Source of the DNA: a virus | Strand: one strand, 5' to 3' | Virus record (IMG/VR): IMGVR_UViG_3300042325_000659 | Location: 1 to 41,483 of that record | DNA: 41,483 nucleotides | Shown: positions 9,096-18,105 of the stretch, piece by piece | Position numbering within the stretch: position 1 is the first letter of the stretch | How the letters are laid out: every line of letters begins with the position of its first letter | Translations under genes and position numbers: made by a program | Notes under the pieces: generated by a model | Told to the model about the DNA's origin: nothing | The model's database searches: none | Seen by the model: only the letters and a program-made list of their open reading frames with translations

Positions 9096-9794
9096 TTACT
9101 TTCTTAAATATTCTTTTACAATTAAACTAGACCAATTTTCCCAGTTCTTTTCTTCAACTTTAATAATTTCTTTTTTAACAAAAGAACCTTCTGCCAATGC
9201 TTCTTCTTTAACTTTAAAAGTTGAATGATCTTGAAGATTGACACTATACACAACCCCAAAATGAACAGAGCTTACATCATTTGAGTCATCGTTTATTAAT
9301 CCGATAAAGTGTGCATTTCTCAAATTGGAAAACTCAACTTCTTCTTCAATTTCTCTTTTACATGCATTAGTGATAGTTTCACCATTTAGTCCATCGCATG
9401 GATTAACATGTCCACCAACACCCAATGACCATAAATCATGCAATCTATTTTCAGATCCTTTTTTAGATCTTTGATAACAAAATGTTGAATCTCCACGATT
9501 GATCAAACAATATGGTATAACTTGTTTATAAGATTTGTCGTTTTCTGCAATATCACGATCAATATAAAACATATTGTCTGTCGAAAGAATTTTATCTCTC
9601 AAATTTTTCGCTTCAACTCCAGTAATGAATCCTTGAAACGAATCATTTTCCAATAATTCATTTTTAAAAACAAGAACCTTTTCACCATTGTATTTAGGTT
9701 CATATTTAACAATTTCTGGTGCAGGAGTTGGTGTTGTTCCAACTTCTTCTTTTTTGTTAGTAAAAACAATGTCTTCCCATCTCCAATCAGCCAT
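9096..9794 (-). CDS. NUDIX hydrolase
   Basis: 232 residues from the ATG at 9794, chosen because GGGAGAA lies just upstream; a longer frame to 9833 lacks such a site. The Nudix box is visible at about 127-152: GGHVNPCDG, GET, then REIEEEV, with the catalytic Glu residues. The preceding strand FCYQRSKKGSENRLHDLWSLGVGGHV is typical of the fold. The first 35 residues are a Pro/Thr-rich extension. NUDIX enzymes cleave nucleoside diphosphates linked to another moiety; here a dNTP-pool or NAD-related role is possible. The start overlaps the upstream nuclease stop by 8 nt. Confidence 0.9.
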   Translation of the reverse strand: MADWRWEDIVFTNKKEEVGTTPTPAPEIVKYEPKYNGEKVLVFKNELLENDSFQGFITGVEAKNLRDKILSTDNMFYIDRDIAENDKSYKQVIPYCLINRGDSTFCYQRSKKGSENRLHDLWSLGVGGHVNPCDGLNGETITNACKREIEEEVEFSNLRNAHFIGLINDDSNDVSSVHFGVVYSVNLQDHSTFKVKEEALAEGSFVKKEIIKVEEKNWENWSSLIVKEYLRK

Positions 9795-10815
9795 TTTGAT
9801 TCTCCCTATTAGATTGACCACCACCATCGCCATAAGATTTTACGGTATCTTTTTTGGCATGTTTAACATACGCATTATTAATACCAAGCTGTATTAACTC
9901 TTGATGCATATGATCACATATTGATTCATTTTCGGAATCTTTATGTTTTTCTTTATAGAAACTGCAAAGTCTAATGCATTTCCATTTGTCTTTTCCATAG
10001 TCTATTATTCTTGATGGCCTATTGCAATTCTTAATTTTTTCAAACTCTTTTTTTATCATTTCTTCAGTTGTTTTTATATCATCTTTTTGAAAACACAAAG
10101 AAAATGGTCCACCAGCTTTAACAAAAAATATTGTCATAATTATCATGTTTTCATTTGGATACAATTCATTTAAGGCATAATGATACAATCTAAGCTGAAA
10201 ATCATTGTACAAATCATCATAACCCTTCTCTTTTCCTGTTGACCAATTTTTTCTTTCTCCTGTTTTCCAATCAACATATTCTACTGTTTTTGAATCAACC
10301 CTTGTTATTAAGTCCATAGTTCCTTTTATTCGCAACTTTCCAGAAATTATTTGCCCATCTGGAAGAAAATAATCATAATTTGCCCAAGGTTTATCAATTT
10401 CAATGTCAAAATACTGTTCTGGCATCACAATATTTCTAGTTAGTGGTGAAAACATGCCATTATTAAATAATAGAACATCCCACAACCACTTAGTGCATTC
10501 TTTAAAATCAAGATCTGTCCATTCATGTGTACTTTTGTTTTTATAATGATTGAAACCAGCCAATATTGCTGTTTCTGGTGACATTTCTGATGTTATAAAC
10601 TCCATACCTAATTCAGAATCAGAGAACGAAATTGTTCCATTTTGTAGGCAAAGTTTTTTATTTGCCAACAATTCTAAACCTTTATGTACGACATTACCTT
10701 TTTCTGCCTTTTTATTGGAGTCATCTTTAAAGCCAAGATTATAGGTCAACCAATACTTGTGCTGACACCAAGAGTATGATGATACAGAACTAGACCTTAA
10801 GTAAGTTATAATCAC
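9787..10815 (-). CDS. PD-(D/E)XK nuclease, Cas4/AddB-like with four Cys
   Basis: 342 residues from a GTG start, overlapping the dNMP kinase end by 26 nt. RecB-nuclease motifs: GNVVHKGLE near 40-48, IKGTMDLITRV at 163-173, VEYVDWKTGE at 178-187, and QLRLYHYAL at 207-215 (the Q-x3-Y motif). One Cys at 17 and three at 280, 284 and 300 reproduce the split four-Cys arrangement that binds an iron-sulfur cluster in Cas4 and AddB. Likely a single-strand exonuclease in phage recombination or end processing. No cas genes or CRISPR repeats were seen, so a CRISPR role is not supported. Confidence 0.88.
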   Translation of the reverse strand: MIITYLRSSSVSSYSWCQHKYWLTYNLGFKDDSNKKAEKGNVVHKGLELLANKKLCLQNGTISFSDSELGMEFITSEMSPETAILAGFNHYKNKSTHEWTDLDFKECTKWLWDVLLFNNGMFSPLTRNIVMPEQYFDIEIDKPWANYDYFLPDGQIISGKLRIKGTMDLITRVDSKTVEYVDWKTGERKNWSTGKEKGYDDLYNDFQLRLYHYALNELYPNENMIIMTIFFVKAGGPFSLCFQKDDIKTTEEMIKKEFEKIKNCNRPSRIIDYGKDKWKCIRLCSFYKEKHKDSENESICDHMHQELIQLGINNAYVKHAKKDTVKSYGDGGGQSNRENQNG

Positions 10816-11437
10816 TCTTTATCCAATCTAATTTCTTAAGAATTTTTAAAATTTCTGCTTTTTGTTCTTCTTTTGTCATTTTTTGATTGTCTAAAACAAT
10901 ATCAAATTTTTCACTGTTGTCCAATTCATTTTCGCTTATATGGTAATCATCTTCAGTGCTTTTTGTTAATCTTATAACAATTCCACCTTTTGCTTTAATG
11001 CTATCTATTTCATTTTCAAATCTTGCATCAGTAATGAAATTTAATGGACAATGACCATTTCTTATTTCATTAAAACAAGCATTTATATGTATGTCTTTGC
11101 ACATTCTTCTGGCTATACCAGTTCCAAATTCCTGCAAAAATTCTCTAGCTGTCATTTTACCTGTTGGGGCTACTTCTTTTCCAATTTTGATTTCTTCGTA
11201 GTGTGGAAGATCTTCCCATAAATAATTTGTCAAAGTTTTTTTATCTTCAAATGATCCAAAGACTTGTTTGTGTCTTAAGCCAAAAAAGTCAATGGCTATT
11301 TTTTTCATTGGTTGTGCAAAAGAATAAATGGCTGATCTACAACCAAAAAGAGCCACAGAATTAAATGAAAGAAATCCAGCAATAGTATCTTTGCCAGAAC
11401 CCTTTTTTCCAGAAAACCCAATTATTTTTTGTATCAC
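10790..11437 (-). CDS. Deoxynucleoside monophosphate kinase
   Basis: 215 residues with a GTG start that overlaps the primase stop as GTGA. Walker A is GKKGSGKD at 10-17. The later ITDARFENEIDSIKAKGGIVIRL resembles the phage dNMP kinase (T4 gene 1) pattern of an Asp-Arg motif and helix before a beta strand. It phosphorylates dNMPs to dNDPs, feeding the ribonucleotide reductase/ThyX dNTP supply encoded elsewhere in this window. Base specificity cannot be read. Confidence 0.9.
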   Translation of the reverse strand: MIQKIIGFSGKKGSGKDTIAGFLSFNSVALFGCRSAIYSFAQPMKKIAIDFFGLRHKQVFGSFEDKKTLTNYLWEDLPHYEEIKIGKEVAPTGKMTAREFLQEFGTGIARRMCKDIHINACFNEIRNGHCPLNFITDARFENEIDSIKAKGGIVIRLTKSTEDDYHISENELDNSEKFDIVLDNQKMTKEEQKAEILKILKKLDWIKSDYNLLKV

Positions 11438-12549
11438 AGCTTTTCCATAATGGGGAGTAAAAAACTTTTAACATCATCCACACTCATCTCACCAATATCT
11501 TTAAAACCATTCGGCAATTTTGGCTTAATTATTTTGAACATTCTACCAAGAGAAGATTCTATGCTATTTCCAGCTTTTAAACCAGCCTCATCTGAATCAA
11601 ACAATAGGATTAAATACAAAGCTCCAGATGACTCTAGTAAAATCTGTTGTGCATCTGTTAAAGATGACCCAAATACAGCTAATGAATTTTTAATTCCAGA
11701 TTCAGCAATTCTCCAAACATCTCCTGGTCCTTCCACCAATATGGCAACGCCAGTTTTTTTAATAGCCTCAATTGCAAAATTATAATTGTATAAATAATCT
11801 TTTTTAGAAAAACCTTTATTGTGACACCACTTAGACATATGAACATAACCATTGCAACTCGCTTCTTGTTCATGATAATGTTTACATGCTTCACACTTTT
11901 TATATTTTGTTCTTCCTGTGAAACCAACTATAAATTTTCCATCGGCATCATATACTGGAACAACTACTCTGTCTTTAAATATGCCAACAGAAGAATTAGA
12001 TTCCCCTATATCATAATTATTTAAACATTCTTCAGTATAACCCCTAGAAAGATAATATTTAGATGGTATTGATAAGCTTGATCTTACAGAAGTCTTACTC
12101 CACTTATCTTGTTTTTCTTTTGTGGTCTTTGTAAATGCCGAAGACTCTAATATATTTTTAGTTTTATTTGTAGATAATTTATCATCAATTGAAAAATCGT
12201 ACAAGCTTTTTATTAAGTACAATGTTTCTGCAAATGATGCTATTTTATCTCCAGCTTTTGACCAGTTATATTTACTGTGACTTATTAAACCTCTAATAAA
12301 ACCAATGCTGTTATTGATAAAGTTTTTTTCACAATGGTGCGTGTAGCATATCCAGTTTCCTACATGTGTATTGCCAGATGTAAAAATATTGAATGCGGTT
12401 TTATTATCTCCACCATGTATTGGACATGGGCCAGAAAGATAAGCATCAGTGTAATTTAATTCAATATCGAAGTGGTTTAAAACAACATCTATATTTTTTG
12501 AAATTATTTTATTTGCTAATTTAAAATCAATTTGTTCCTGAGATTTCAT
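11434..12549 (-). CDS. dnaG: DnaG-like DNA primase (zinc finger + TOPRIM)
   Basis: 371 residues. The N-terminal zinc-binding region has CPIH at 42-45 and C68/C73, as in CHC2 fingers. The core has DRVVVPVYDADGKFIVGFTGR, then a second Cys/His cluster (CEACKHYH and further Cys). A TOPRIM domain follows, with the acidic residue in LVEGPGDVWR and the DSDEAG loop. It is shorter than cellular DnaG and lacks an obvious helicase-binding C-terminal domain. Its start overlaps the helicase C-terminus by 23 nt, the classic primase-helicase pairing. It makes RNA primers for the phage replisome. Confidence 0.92.
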   Translation of the reverse strand: MKSQEQIDFKLANKIISKNIDVVLNHFDIELNYTDAYLSGPCPIHGGDNKTAFNIFTSGNTHVGNWICYTHHCEKNFINNSIGFIRGLISHSKYNWSKAGDKIASFAETLYLIKSLYDFSIDDKLSTNKTKNILESSAFTKTTKEKQDKWSKTSVRSSLSIPSKYYLSRGYTEECLNNYDIGESNSSVGIFKDRVVVPVYDADGKFIVGFTGRTKYKKCEACKHYHEQEASCNGYVHMSKWCHNKGFSKKDYLYNYNFAIEAIKKTGVAILVEGPGDVWRIAESGIKNSLAVFGSSLTDAQQILLESSGALYLILLFDSDEAGLKAGNSIESSLGRMFKIIKPKLPNGFKDIGEMSVDDVKSFLLPIMEKL

Positions 12550-13990
12550 CTGGTAGTTCCTCTATTTGAAAACCATTATTAATTCTTGTTGATCTAAGTT
12601 TATAAAACTCATTTCTAGTTGGACCTTCTGTTATTCTTCCATATTCATAATTTCCAGATATATTGATGTAATCACCAGCATCAATACCCTTGCCATGCCT
12701 TGCAACAACTGGTATGAGTTTTAAGTTGTATGAAATATTATTGTCTGAAACGCTTTCATCTGCCATTTCCTCTTCTGTTTTACGCTTATAGATTGAAAAA
12801 TTACTACACAACCACAAAATTCTATCAGAGCCTGATGCAACATCTGTGTCTTCTCTTGTTATGCCATCTCTGTTTAATTGAGTAAAGGCCAAACAAGCAA
12901 CCCCATATTGAACCATGAAATTGTGAAGACTCGTCATTAAAAAACCTAGTGCTTGATATTCAGCAATATTTTTTGATATTGTTCCATCATCCATCAATTT
13001 TATATAGTCAAGTATTATCAAACATGGTTTTGCTTTGCCAAAATCATCTAATCCAACATCTTTTATAACCCATCTTCTAGCAAGACTTAAAACTTCATCA
13101 AAGCTTTTTCCAGCAATAGACTTATATTTAAATGGCATATCTTTTAATGCATTTGAGGCATCGTAGACCCTTTTCTTTTTTGAGGAATCTTTTGAAAAAG
13201 ATCCATTTTCAATATCTTCGATTTTAATGTTACCCATACAAGCCAATAGTCTATGCCAATGATCTTTCGCTGTCATTTCAGTATCAAACATTAAGACAGG
13301 TATACCTTGTTTAGCAACATTCATTGCAACATTATCTGCAAAAAATGATTTGCCTGTTTTCATTCTTGCACCAATTAAATTAACTGTGCCTGGCCTAAGA
13401 CCGCCTCCAATAGCCCTATCGTAAACTTTAAAACCCGATGAAATACCAAGTTGAGATATTGGATTATCTTCTAAAAACTTTACATAATCATCTAAACCTT
13501 CAGATATTTCTTTTGGACTTGGGTCTTCTGCATTTGAAATTTTAAAAGTTTGATCTAATACAGTTGCTTCTGCAAGAGAAACTATTTGTGAAATAGGCTC
13601 ATCACCTGTCATACCCAATAATTCAGTTGCACAATTAGATAAGTTGTATGCTAAGGTCTTAGCAATTTGCATCTTTTTTAATTTTGCTGCTGCTTTTTTA
13701 GCATTAACTATTTCAACTGGCAACAATGTTAAAGATCTAAGATACTTAGCCTGATCATCTTTTTGAAAAAACTGCTGTATTTTTAAAGAGTTTGCTACAG
13801 CTATAATTGATGGTATATCAGCTTTTGAATCTTTTTCATTTACTATTTTTACCAAACACTTATATATTGCGGATGTTTCATCAGAACTAAAACTGTTCTC
13901 ATCAACAATATCGCAAATTTCAATATAGCAATCATAACCCTTTTGAAAAAGAGCAGCCAATATAACTCTTTCAGATGCAACATCGTTCAT
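12527..13990 (-). CDS. dnaB: DnaB-like replicative helicase
   Basis: 487 residues. The N-terminal helical domain (ASERVILAALFQ to about 110) matches the DnaB primase-interacting domain. The RecA-fold C-domain has Walker A GARMKTGKS at 207-215, Walker B LIILDYIKLM, the FTQLNR motif and a C-terminal loop RHGKG. It unwinds duplex DNA at the fork in partnership with the adjacent primase. The ATG overlaps the upstream stop as TAATG. Confidence 0.94.
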   Translation of the reverse strand: MNDVASERVILAALFQKGYDCYIEICDIVDENSFSSDETSAIYKCLVKIVNEKDSKADIPSIIAVANSLKIQQFFQKDDQAKYLRSLTLLPVEIVNAKKAAAKLKKMQIAKTLAYNLSNCATELLGMTGDEPISQIVSLAEATVLDQTFKISNAEDPSPKEISEGLDDYVKFLEDNPISQLGISSGFKVYDRAIGGGLRPGTVNLIGARMKTGKSFFADNVAMNVAKQGIPVLMFDTEMTAKDHWHRLLACMGNIKIEDIENGSFSKDSSKKKRVYDASNALKDMPFKYKSIAGKSFDEVLSLARRWVIKDVGLDDFGKAKPCLIILDYIKLMDDGTISKNIAEYQALGFLMTSLHNFMVQYGVACLAFTQLNRDGITREDTDVASGSDRILWLCSNFSIYKRKTEEEMADESVSDNNISYNLKLIPVVARHGKGIDAGDYINISGNYEYGRITEGPTRNEFYKLRSTRINNGFQIEELPDEISGTN

Positions 13991-14418
13991 TATCTACTCG
14001 AATTTCTAATGCACTTAATGCATGTAAATGGTGCTGATTCAGAATCAATTGTTCTAAACTTATGTTCTTCTTTTGTTACCTTCATACCGCATCCACACCT
14101 AGAACATTTTACATCACAAAAATGATCGCCTTCTTTGAATGGTTGCCTATAGCTTTTGTTAGAGGTTTTTTGCTCCTTTTCTATGAAGCCCGATTCAAGT
14201 GTTAAATCATCAACAAACTTATTGACTGTTGGTGGAACTAAAGACTTACTGCTGACAGAAGCTTTGTTAGATGAAAAATTAACTTGTTTAGCTGGAGTAG
14301 ATGGTTGATGCGTTAAAACAACAAATTCTTCATCACCAGATAAAATATTTAATGCTTTTGACACTAATGCCCAATCTTTGTTTCCAACTGCTGTTTTCAA
14401 CATATTAACGAGATTCAT
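13990..14418 (-). CDS. Unknown protein with C-terminal zinc ribbon
   Basis: 142 residues, no recognised family. AAGGAG sits 5 nt before the ATG. The middle is Ser/Lys-rich and likely disordered. The last 50 residues hold FCDVKCSRCGCGM and, 25 residues later, FTCIKCIRN: two CxxC knuckles that fit a zinc ribbon. Immediately upstream of and overlapping the helicase gene; a DNA-binding or helicase-loading role is possible but only contextual. Confidence 0.8.
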   Translation of the reverse strand: MNLVNMLKTAVGNKDWALVSKALNILSGDEEFVVLTHQPSTPAKQVNFSSNKASVSSKSLVPPTVNKFVDDLTLESGFIEKEQKTSNKSYRQPFKEGDHFCDVKCSRCGCGMKVTKEEHKFRTIDSESAPFTCIKCIRNSSR

Positions 14419-14914
14419 TATTTCTCCTTTTTGAATAAGCTAAATTTGACAAAGATTCAGCAACTTTTTCAAGTCTAATCGGTAAATATTCAATTCTATC
14501 TATTCTTGCTTGTATTAAAGTAGAAAGCTTTTTTATTTTTTTTGCATAATCATTATCTTTTATACACAAAGCCATTCTTTCTTCTGCTGAAAAATATCTG
14601 TAGTCTGAAAGATTATTTGCTACAACACTTAAAATCTTTTCATTGCACCATCTTAATTTTGTTTTTTCTTTGTTTATAACCCTGCTTATATGGAAAGAAA
14701 AACTATTAAGTAAAACGCATGACTCTGAACATTGTTCGCTGCTCATTTTTGATAAATCATCCTGCGATAAGTATAAATACTTTATGCATGTAAATTCTTT
14801 ATCAGAAGGAATTGGTGTTAAGCCAATGGTCAATTCATATTTTTCTAAAGCAATATCGATCTTTTGTTCTTCAGTCAAGTTCAATTCTTGATTGCCACTG
14901 CTCGGTTGATTCAT
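14405..14914 (-). CDS. Unknown helical protein
   Basis: 169 residues from the ATG at 14914, preferred over a TTG 18 nt upstream because GGAG lies 10 nt before this ATG. Largely helical by composition, with no Cys cluster or known motif beyond a possible regular helix bundle (ISRVINKEKTKLRW, RIEYLPIRLEKVAESL). Overlaps both neighbours (44 nt with the nuclease, 14 nt with the zinc-ribbon gene) in the replication operon. Function unknown. Confidence 0.75.
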   Translation of the reverse strand: MNQPSSGNQELNLTEEQKIDIALEKYELTIGLTPIPSDKEFTCIKYLYLSQDDLSKMSSEQCSESCVLLNSFSFHISRVINKEKTKLRWCNEKILSVVANNLSDYRYFSAEERMALCIKDNDYAKKIKKLSTLIQARIDRIEYLPIRLEKVAESLSNLAYSKRRNNESR

Positions 14915-15275
14915 TAAATGGTAACTCCACAAGAACTATTCCGTTGATTAAACACCATTCTTTCTTCTTATTGTCATTCGCCTTTGATGCCAAAAAGTTT
15001 AGCTGTGTTCCATGAAAGAAAGGAACAAATTTGTAATGCTGTTCCCCATGAACTTCTATGATTTTATTCCTTAATGGCAACCAAAAATCTGCGTACAAAT
15101 TTCCAGATCCAGGCAAATGAACTTCTTCAAGTATTCTATCTACTGGATATAAAGATTTAAGCAACACCCTAGTTCTTATGTGTAACTCCGATCTTTTTCT
15201 TTCATCGCTTATGTCTGGCATTTGACCATAAAATGACCAAGAGTGCATTCTTCCATCTAAACCTTTTATTTTCAT
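14871..15275 (-). CDS. Small PD-(D/E)XK / Vsr-like endonuclease
   Basis: 134 residues. The core reads YADFWLP (D63) followed by IIEVHGEQHY (E74, H76, Q79, H80), the D...E-x-H pattern of Vsr-like and related restriction-fold nucleases found in many phages. The N-terminal half is basic and helical. The start overlaps the recA stop as ATGA, so recombinase and nuclease are translated together; a role in recombination-intermediate or repair cleavage is a reasonable inference. Confidence 0.75.
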   Translation of the reverse strand: MKIKGLDGRMHSWSFYGQMPDISDERKRSELHIRTRVLLKSLYPVDRILEEVHLPGSGNLYADFWLPLRNKIIEVHGEQHYKFVPFFHGTQLNFLASKANDNKKKEWCLINGIVLVELPFNESTEQWQSRIELD

Positions 15276-17257
15276 GATAAAAGACCTTTTATTTCTTGCT
15301 CAAGAACTTTTACCCATAAAGGATTTTCAAGCAGTAGCCTATAAAGCTTTTCTGCACCTTGGGTTTTAACTTTTCTTATTGTTGCATCATCCCATTCTTT
15401 TGAATCTAACAATTTTAAGTGCCTTTGCATAAAATCAAGTGTCATCCAAGCACCAGCTTTAGCTATAAGACCAAGTTGACAACCAAGATTTATGGCTTCA
15501 TATGTATTATCAATACCAATGCCGTAACGAATATAGCTGTCAATTTCCATTCCTGGTGAACCTAAAGCACAAGATTCAATTAACCAATGAACCTGTTGTC
15601 CAATTTGTTTTTCTTTGCCTTCTATGCCAACATTCCAAGCTTTATCAAATTTAACTCTCATTTGAACATCTGCTTGATACTGCAATGTTCTAGAACCTTT
15701 TTCTGTATAACCACCATACATACCCTGAGATTGGGTTAAGTGCATAATCGCCCAAACAATACAGTTTTGTACTGGCACTATATTAGCTGCTTGTCTGCAA
15801 AAACCAGCAAAGAGCTTATTACCAGCCCCTCTATTTTCATACCCAATACCCTCATCCATTTCTTTTTCATCACATAGGGCAGAAACACTATCTATGATGA
15901 TCAAACTTCCTGGATGCGTATTGATGGCTTTAAAAGCCAAATTTAGGTAGTCCTTTGCAGAAAGAATCTTATCTTGAGTAGACCTATAGATTGTCATCTT
16001 GTCTAAATTTAAGCCAGCTATGCCCTTTAGATTCATAGGCTTCAATCGACCTTCAATGTTCAGATAATACACATGTCTACCACCATTCTCAGGTTTTTGA
16101 CATTGTGCAGCAAAAGAAAGTGAGGTTAATGTGTTATGTGTAACTATAAAGTTATTGGTTAAGTACAAACCATCTTTTGTGTTTATGGTAATACAAACAC
16201 ACTCTTCTTTTCTTACTTTTTTTACAGATATTATTTTTCTTTCAAATTTATTTTTTCTTTTTTGTAAAATGTTAAGTTTTAATATACAGACATATCTTTT
16301 TGAGTCTTTGTTCTTATGAACAGAATAGTTGCCTATTCCTCCCAAAGATTGCACCAATGTAACGATATCTTCTGCAAGCCTTTGACTTGATACTGTAATA
16401 GTTAAGCTTTTATCTTTAGTTAAATATCCAGCAACTTTTAAAATACCAGTTATTAACCTTGTTCGATTGTAAACGCCATCAAACAAATATTTTGGGGGAA
16501 TAAACTTTTGGTTATTTGCAATATTAAAAAGCCCAAGCTTTATAAAAGGATTGGAATTTTTAGCAGATATCTTTTTGGATTCATTGTCATAAACTATATA
16601 TTTTTTATCGCTATCAGACATTTCATTCACAATATCTAAATCTTTTTCAAGAGTTACATATGTTGAATTTTTTCCAAAAATTCCAGCACCAAGAAAAATG
16701 CCCATTATGTATGGGGAAATCTCTTTGGTTGTTTCATTAAACAATGCAGGAGTAGAAATTGGTATAGAATATTTTGCTACTTTTCCAGACTTGTAATAAA
16801 TATCATTAATAAAATCTTTAAGTTGTCTAACAACAAAATCCTTATGATCTTTTGTTTTAATTGACCAAAGATGATCTAATCCGCACTCTGCAAATGTTCC
16901 ATCAGAAAAACTTATTCGATAAACATCTTTAATTCCTTGTGGATAGATAGCGAGAATTTCTGCTGAATTACCATCATGTGTACATACATGCTCGCCCAAC
17001 ATCAATTCACCAATTGGTTTAGGACCATTTGGAGTATAAACAAGAGCAGAAACAGGCTGTTCTTTTCCGCTTTTTGGATGACCAGAACATGTAACCCAAG
17101 AACCTTCTGGTATACCACCATGTAAACCAAGATTTAAAGCTGGAGAAAGCGGTATAACATGCTTTTCTTCATCTAGCAAATCGCTTGCGTTTATTGCAAT
17201 ACCATTACCATATTGCTTTGATACTTCTTTGATTATTTTTTCTACTTCATCACTCAT
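15272..17257 (-). CDS. recA: RecA-type recombinase with in-frame intein
   Basis: 661 residues from the ATG at 17257 (AGGA 8 nt upstream; a TTG 6 nt earlier is less likely). The host protein is RecA/UvsX-like: Walker A GHPKSGK|T is interrupted by a 310-residue intein (residues 66-375), Walker B LIIIDSVSAL follows in the C-extein, and ENRGAGNKLFAGF and WAIMHLTQSQGMYGG resemble the L1/L2 region. The spliced product would be 351 residues, the usual RecA core length. Without splicing the P-loop is broken and ATP binding should fail, so activity depends on the intein. It catalyses strand exchange in phage recombination and repair and ends the replication operon upstream of the small nuclease. Confidence 0.93.
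   Translation of the reverse strand: MSDEVEKIIKEVSKQYGNGIAINASDLLDEEKHVIPLSPALNLGLHGGIPEGSWVTCSGHPKSGKEQPVSALVYTPNGPKPIGELMLGEHVCTHDGNSAEILAIYPQGIKDVYRISFSDGTFAECGLDHLWSIKTKDHKDFVVRQLKDFINDIYYKSGKVAKYSIPISTPALFNETTKEISPYIMGIFLGAGIFGKNSTYVTLEKDLDIVNEMSDSDKKYIVYDNESKKISAKNSNPFIKLGLFNIANNQKFIPPKYLFDGVYNRTRLITGILKVAGYLTKDKSLTITVSSQRLAEDIVTLVQSLGGIGNYSVHKNKDSKRYVCILKLNILQKRKNKFERKIISVKKVRKEECVCITINTKDGLYLTNNFIVTHNTLTSLSFAAQCQKPENGGRHVYYLNIEGRLKPMNLKGIAGLNLDKMTIYRSTQDKILSAKDYLNLAFKAINTHPGSLIIIDSVSALCDEKEMDEGIGYENRGAGNKLFAGFCRQAANIVPVQNCIVWAIMHLTQSQGMYGGYTEKGSRTLQYQADVQMRVKFDKAWNVGIEGKEKQIGQQVHWLIESCALGSPGMEIDSYIRYGIGIDNTYEAINLGCQLGLIAKAGAWMTLDFMQRHLKLLDSKEWDDATIRKVKTQGAEKLYRLLLENPLWVKVLEQEIKGLLS
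16133..17062 (-). mobile_element. Intein in RecA P-loop, class 3 features, degenerate LAGLIDADG
   Basis: Residues E66 to N375 of the RecA ORF. Block A reads VYTPNG with KPIGEL. By alignment to the P-loop (GK|T) the first intein residue is Glu, not Cys or Ser. Block B DHLW carries Trp (W131); block F has Cys in CVCITI (C355); block G is IVTHN with Thr (T373) before the His-Asn. This W-C-T triplet is the signature of class 3 inteins, which splice through the block F Cys. The +1 residue is Thr376. The two homing-endonuclease motifs are present but altered: FLGAGIF and LKVAGYL, where the usual catalytic Asp/Glu are Ala and Val. The intein is probably splicing-competent but no longer mobile by itself. 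Confidence 0.85.
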
Positions 17258-17678
17258 TTTCAATATCCTTTAATTTACTTAGTGTTGATTTCTTTGAAAC
17301 AAAAGACTTTTTAATTGGCAAAGATTCTACTTTCTCAACCTTTTTCTCATCTGCTTCCTTAAATTTATATTCTTCATACTCTATGAGCTTTATCAACCAA
17401 GGAGCACCTAAAGAGAATATTTTTTTACCTTCTTGTGATCTTAAAGCCTTAGAAACTAGTGCTGGATCATATTTTTCTAAAAGCTTATTTGCTAAAGAAA
17501 GCTGTTTAAAAAACTCTTTTTTCCAAGGTTGTTTATCCCAAAATTTTGGAGGTATATCTTGACGATTTTGTTTGGCAAAACGCTCACACATTAACTCAGC
17601 CAAAAATTGTGCTGGAGTTATCCAACCACCACCATGCCTAGATTCATATCTACTATTTGAAGATCTTTCCTTTGCCAT
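17250..17678 (-). CDS. Unknown basic protein upstream of recA
   Basis: 142 residues. The N-terminus is basic and Ser/Arg/Gly-rich; the centre is helical (TPAQFLAELMCERFAKQN, KEFFKQLSLANKLLEKYD) and the tail is Lys-rich. No family recognised. It overlaps recA by 8 nt and the upstream gene by 26 nt, so it is co-translated with recA; a DNA-binding accessory role is possible. Confidence 0.78.
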   Translation of the reverse strand: MAKERSSNSRYESRHGGGWITPAQFLAELMCERFAKQNRQDIPPKFWDKQPWKKEFFKQLSLANKLLEKYDPALVSKALRSQEGKKIFSLGAPWLIKLIEYEEYKFKEADEKKVEKVESLPIKKSFVSKKSTLSKLKDIENE

Positions 17679-18105
17679 AATTTTCTTTCGTATTTAAAAT
17701 TACTTGTTGCTCAGTACAATCAGAAATGTTTCTTTCTTCTTCATCAAAAATTATTAGTTCTGGAACTTTTATCTTTTTTAAACTAACAACATCTTTCTTG
17801 ATAGAACCCAATATATAAAAATTTATATTTTCAGTAGATGACATCATACCAATGATGCCCATAGAGAAAAAGTATCCTTCACAATAATCTTCTAAAGGAT
17901 AAAAAATATTCGATCTAAATCTCACATACATTTTTTCTATTTTCAAATTGTTTTCGTGCAAATACTTTTTAAGTCTAATCCAAGCAGAAAACTCAACAGA
18001 TTGATCAAAACCATCGTTTTGATAAACGGTTTCACCATTGGACAATTCTACTGCCCAACAAGTCTTATCTTCAAAATATTCTTTGTCGTATGTTTTGCAA
18101 ATCAT
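17653..18105 (-). CDS. Unknown protein
   Basis: 150 residues, beta-rich pattern (CWAVELSNGETVYQND, KIEKMYVRFRSNIFYP, INFYILGSIKKDVV), no known motif. The C-terminal segment runs on into the next gene by 26 nt. The ATG overlaps the upstream stop as ATGA. Appears to be a genuine gene from its spacing and codon use; function unknown. Confidence 0.75.
   Translation of the reverse strand: MICKTYDKEYFEDKTCWAVELSNGETVYQNDGFDQSVEFSAWIRLKKYLHENNLKIEKMYVRFRSNIFYPLEDYCEGYFFSMGIIGMMSSTENINFYILGSIKKDVVSLKKIKVPELIIFDEEERNISDCTEQQVILNTKENYGKGKIFK

Noticed and set aside
9787-10815. CRISPR-associated Cas4
   Set aside because: No repeats, no other cas genes; the nuclease lies in a phage replication operon.
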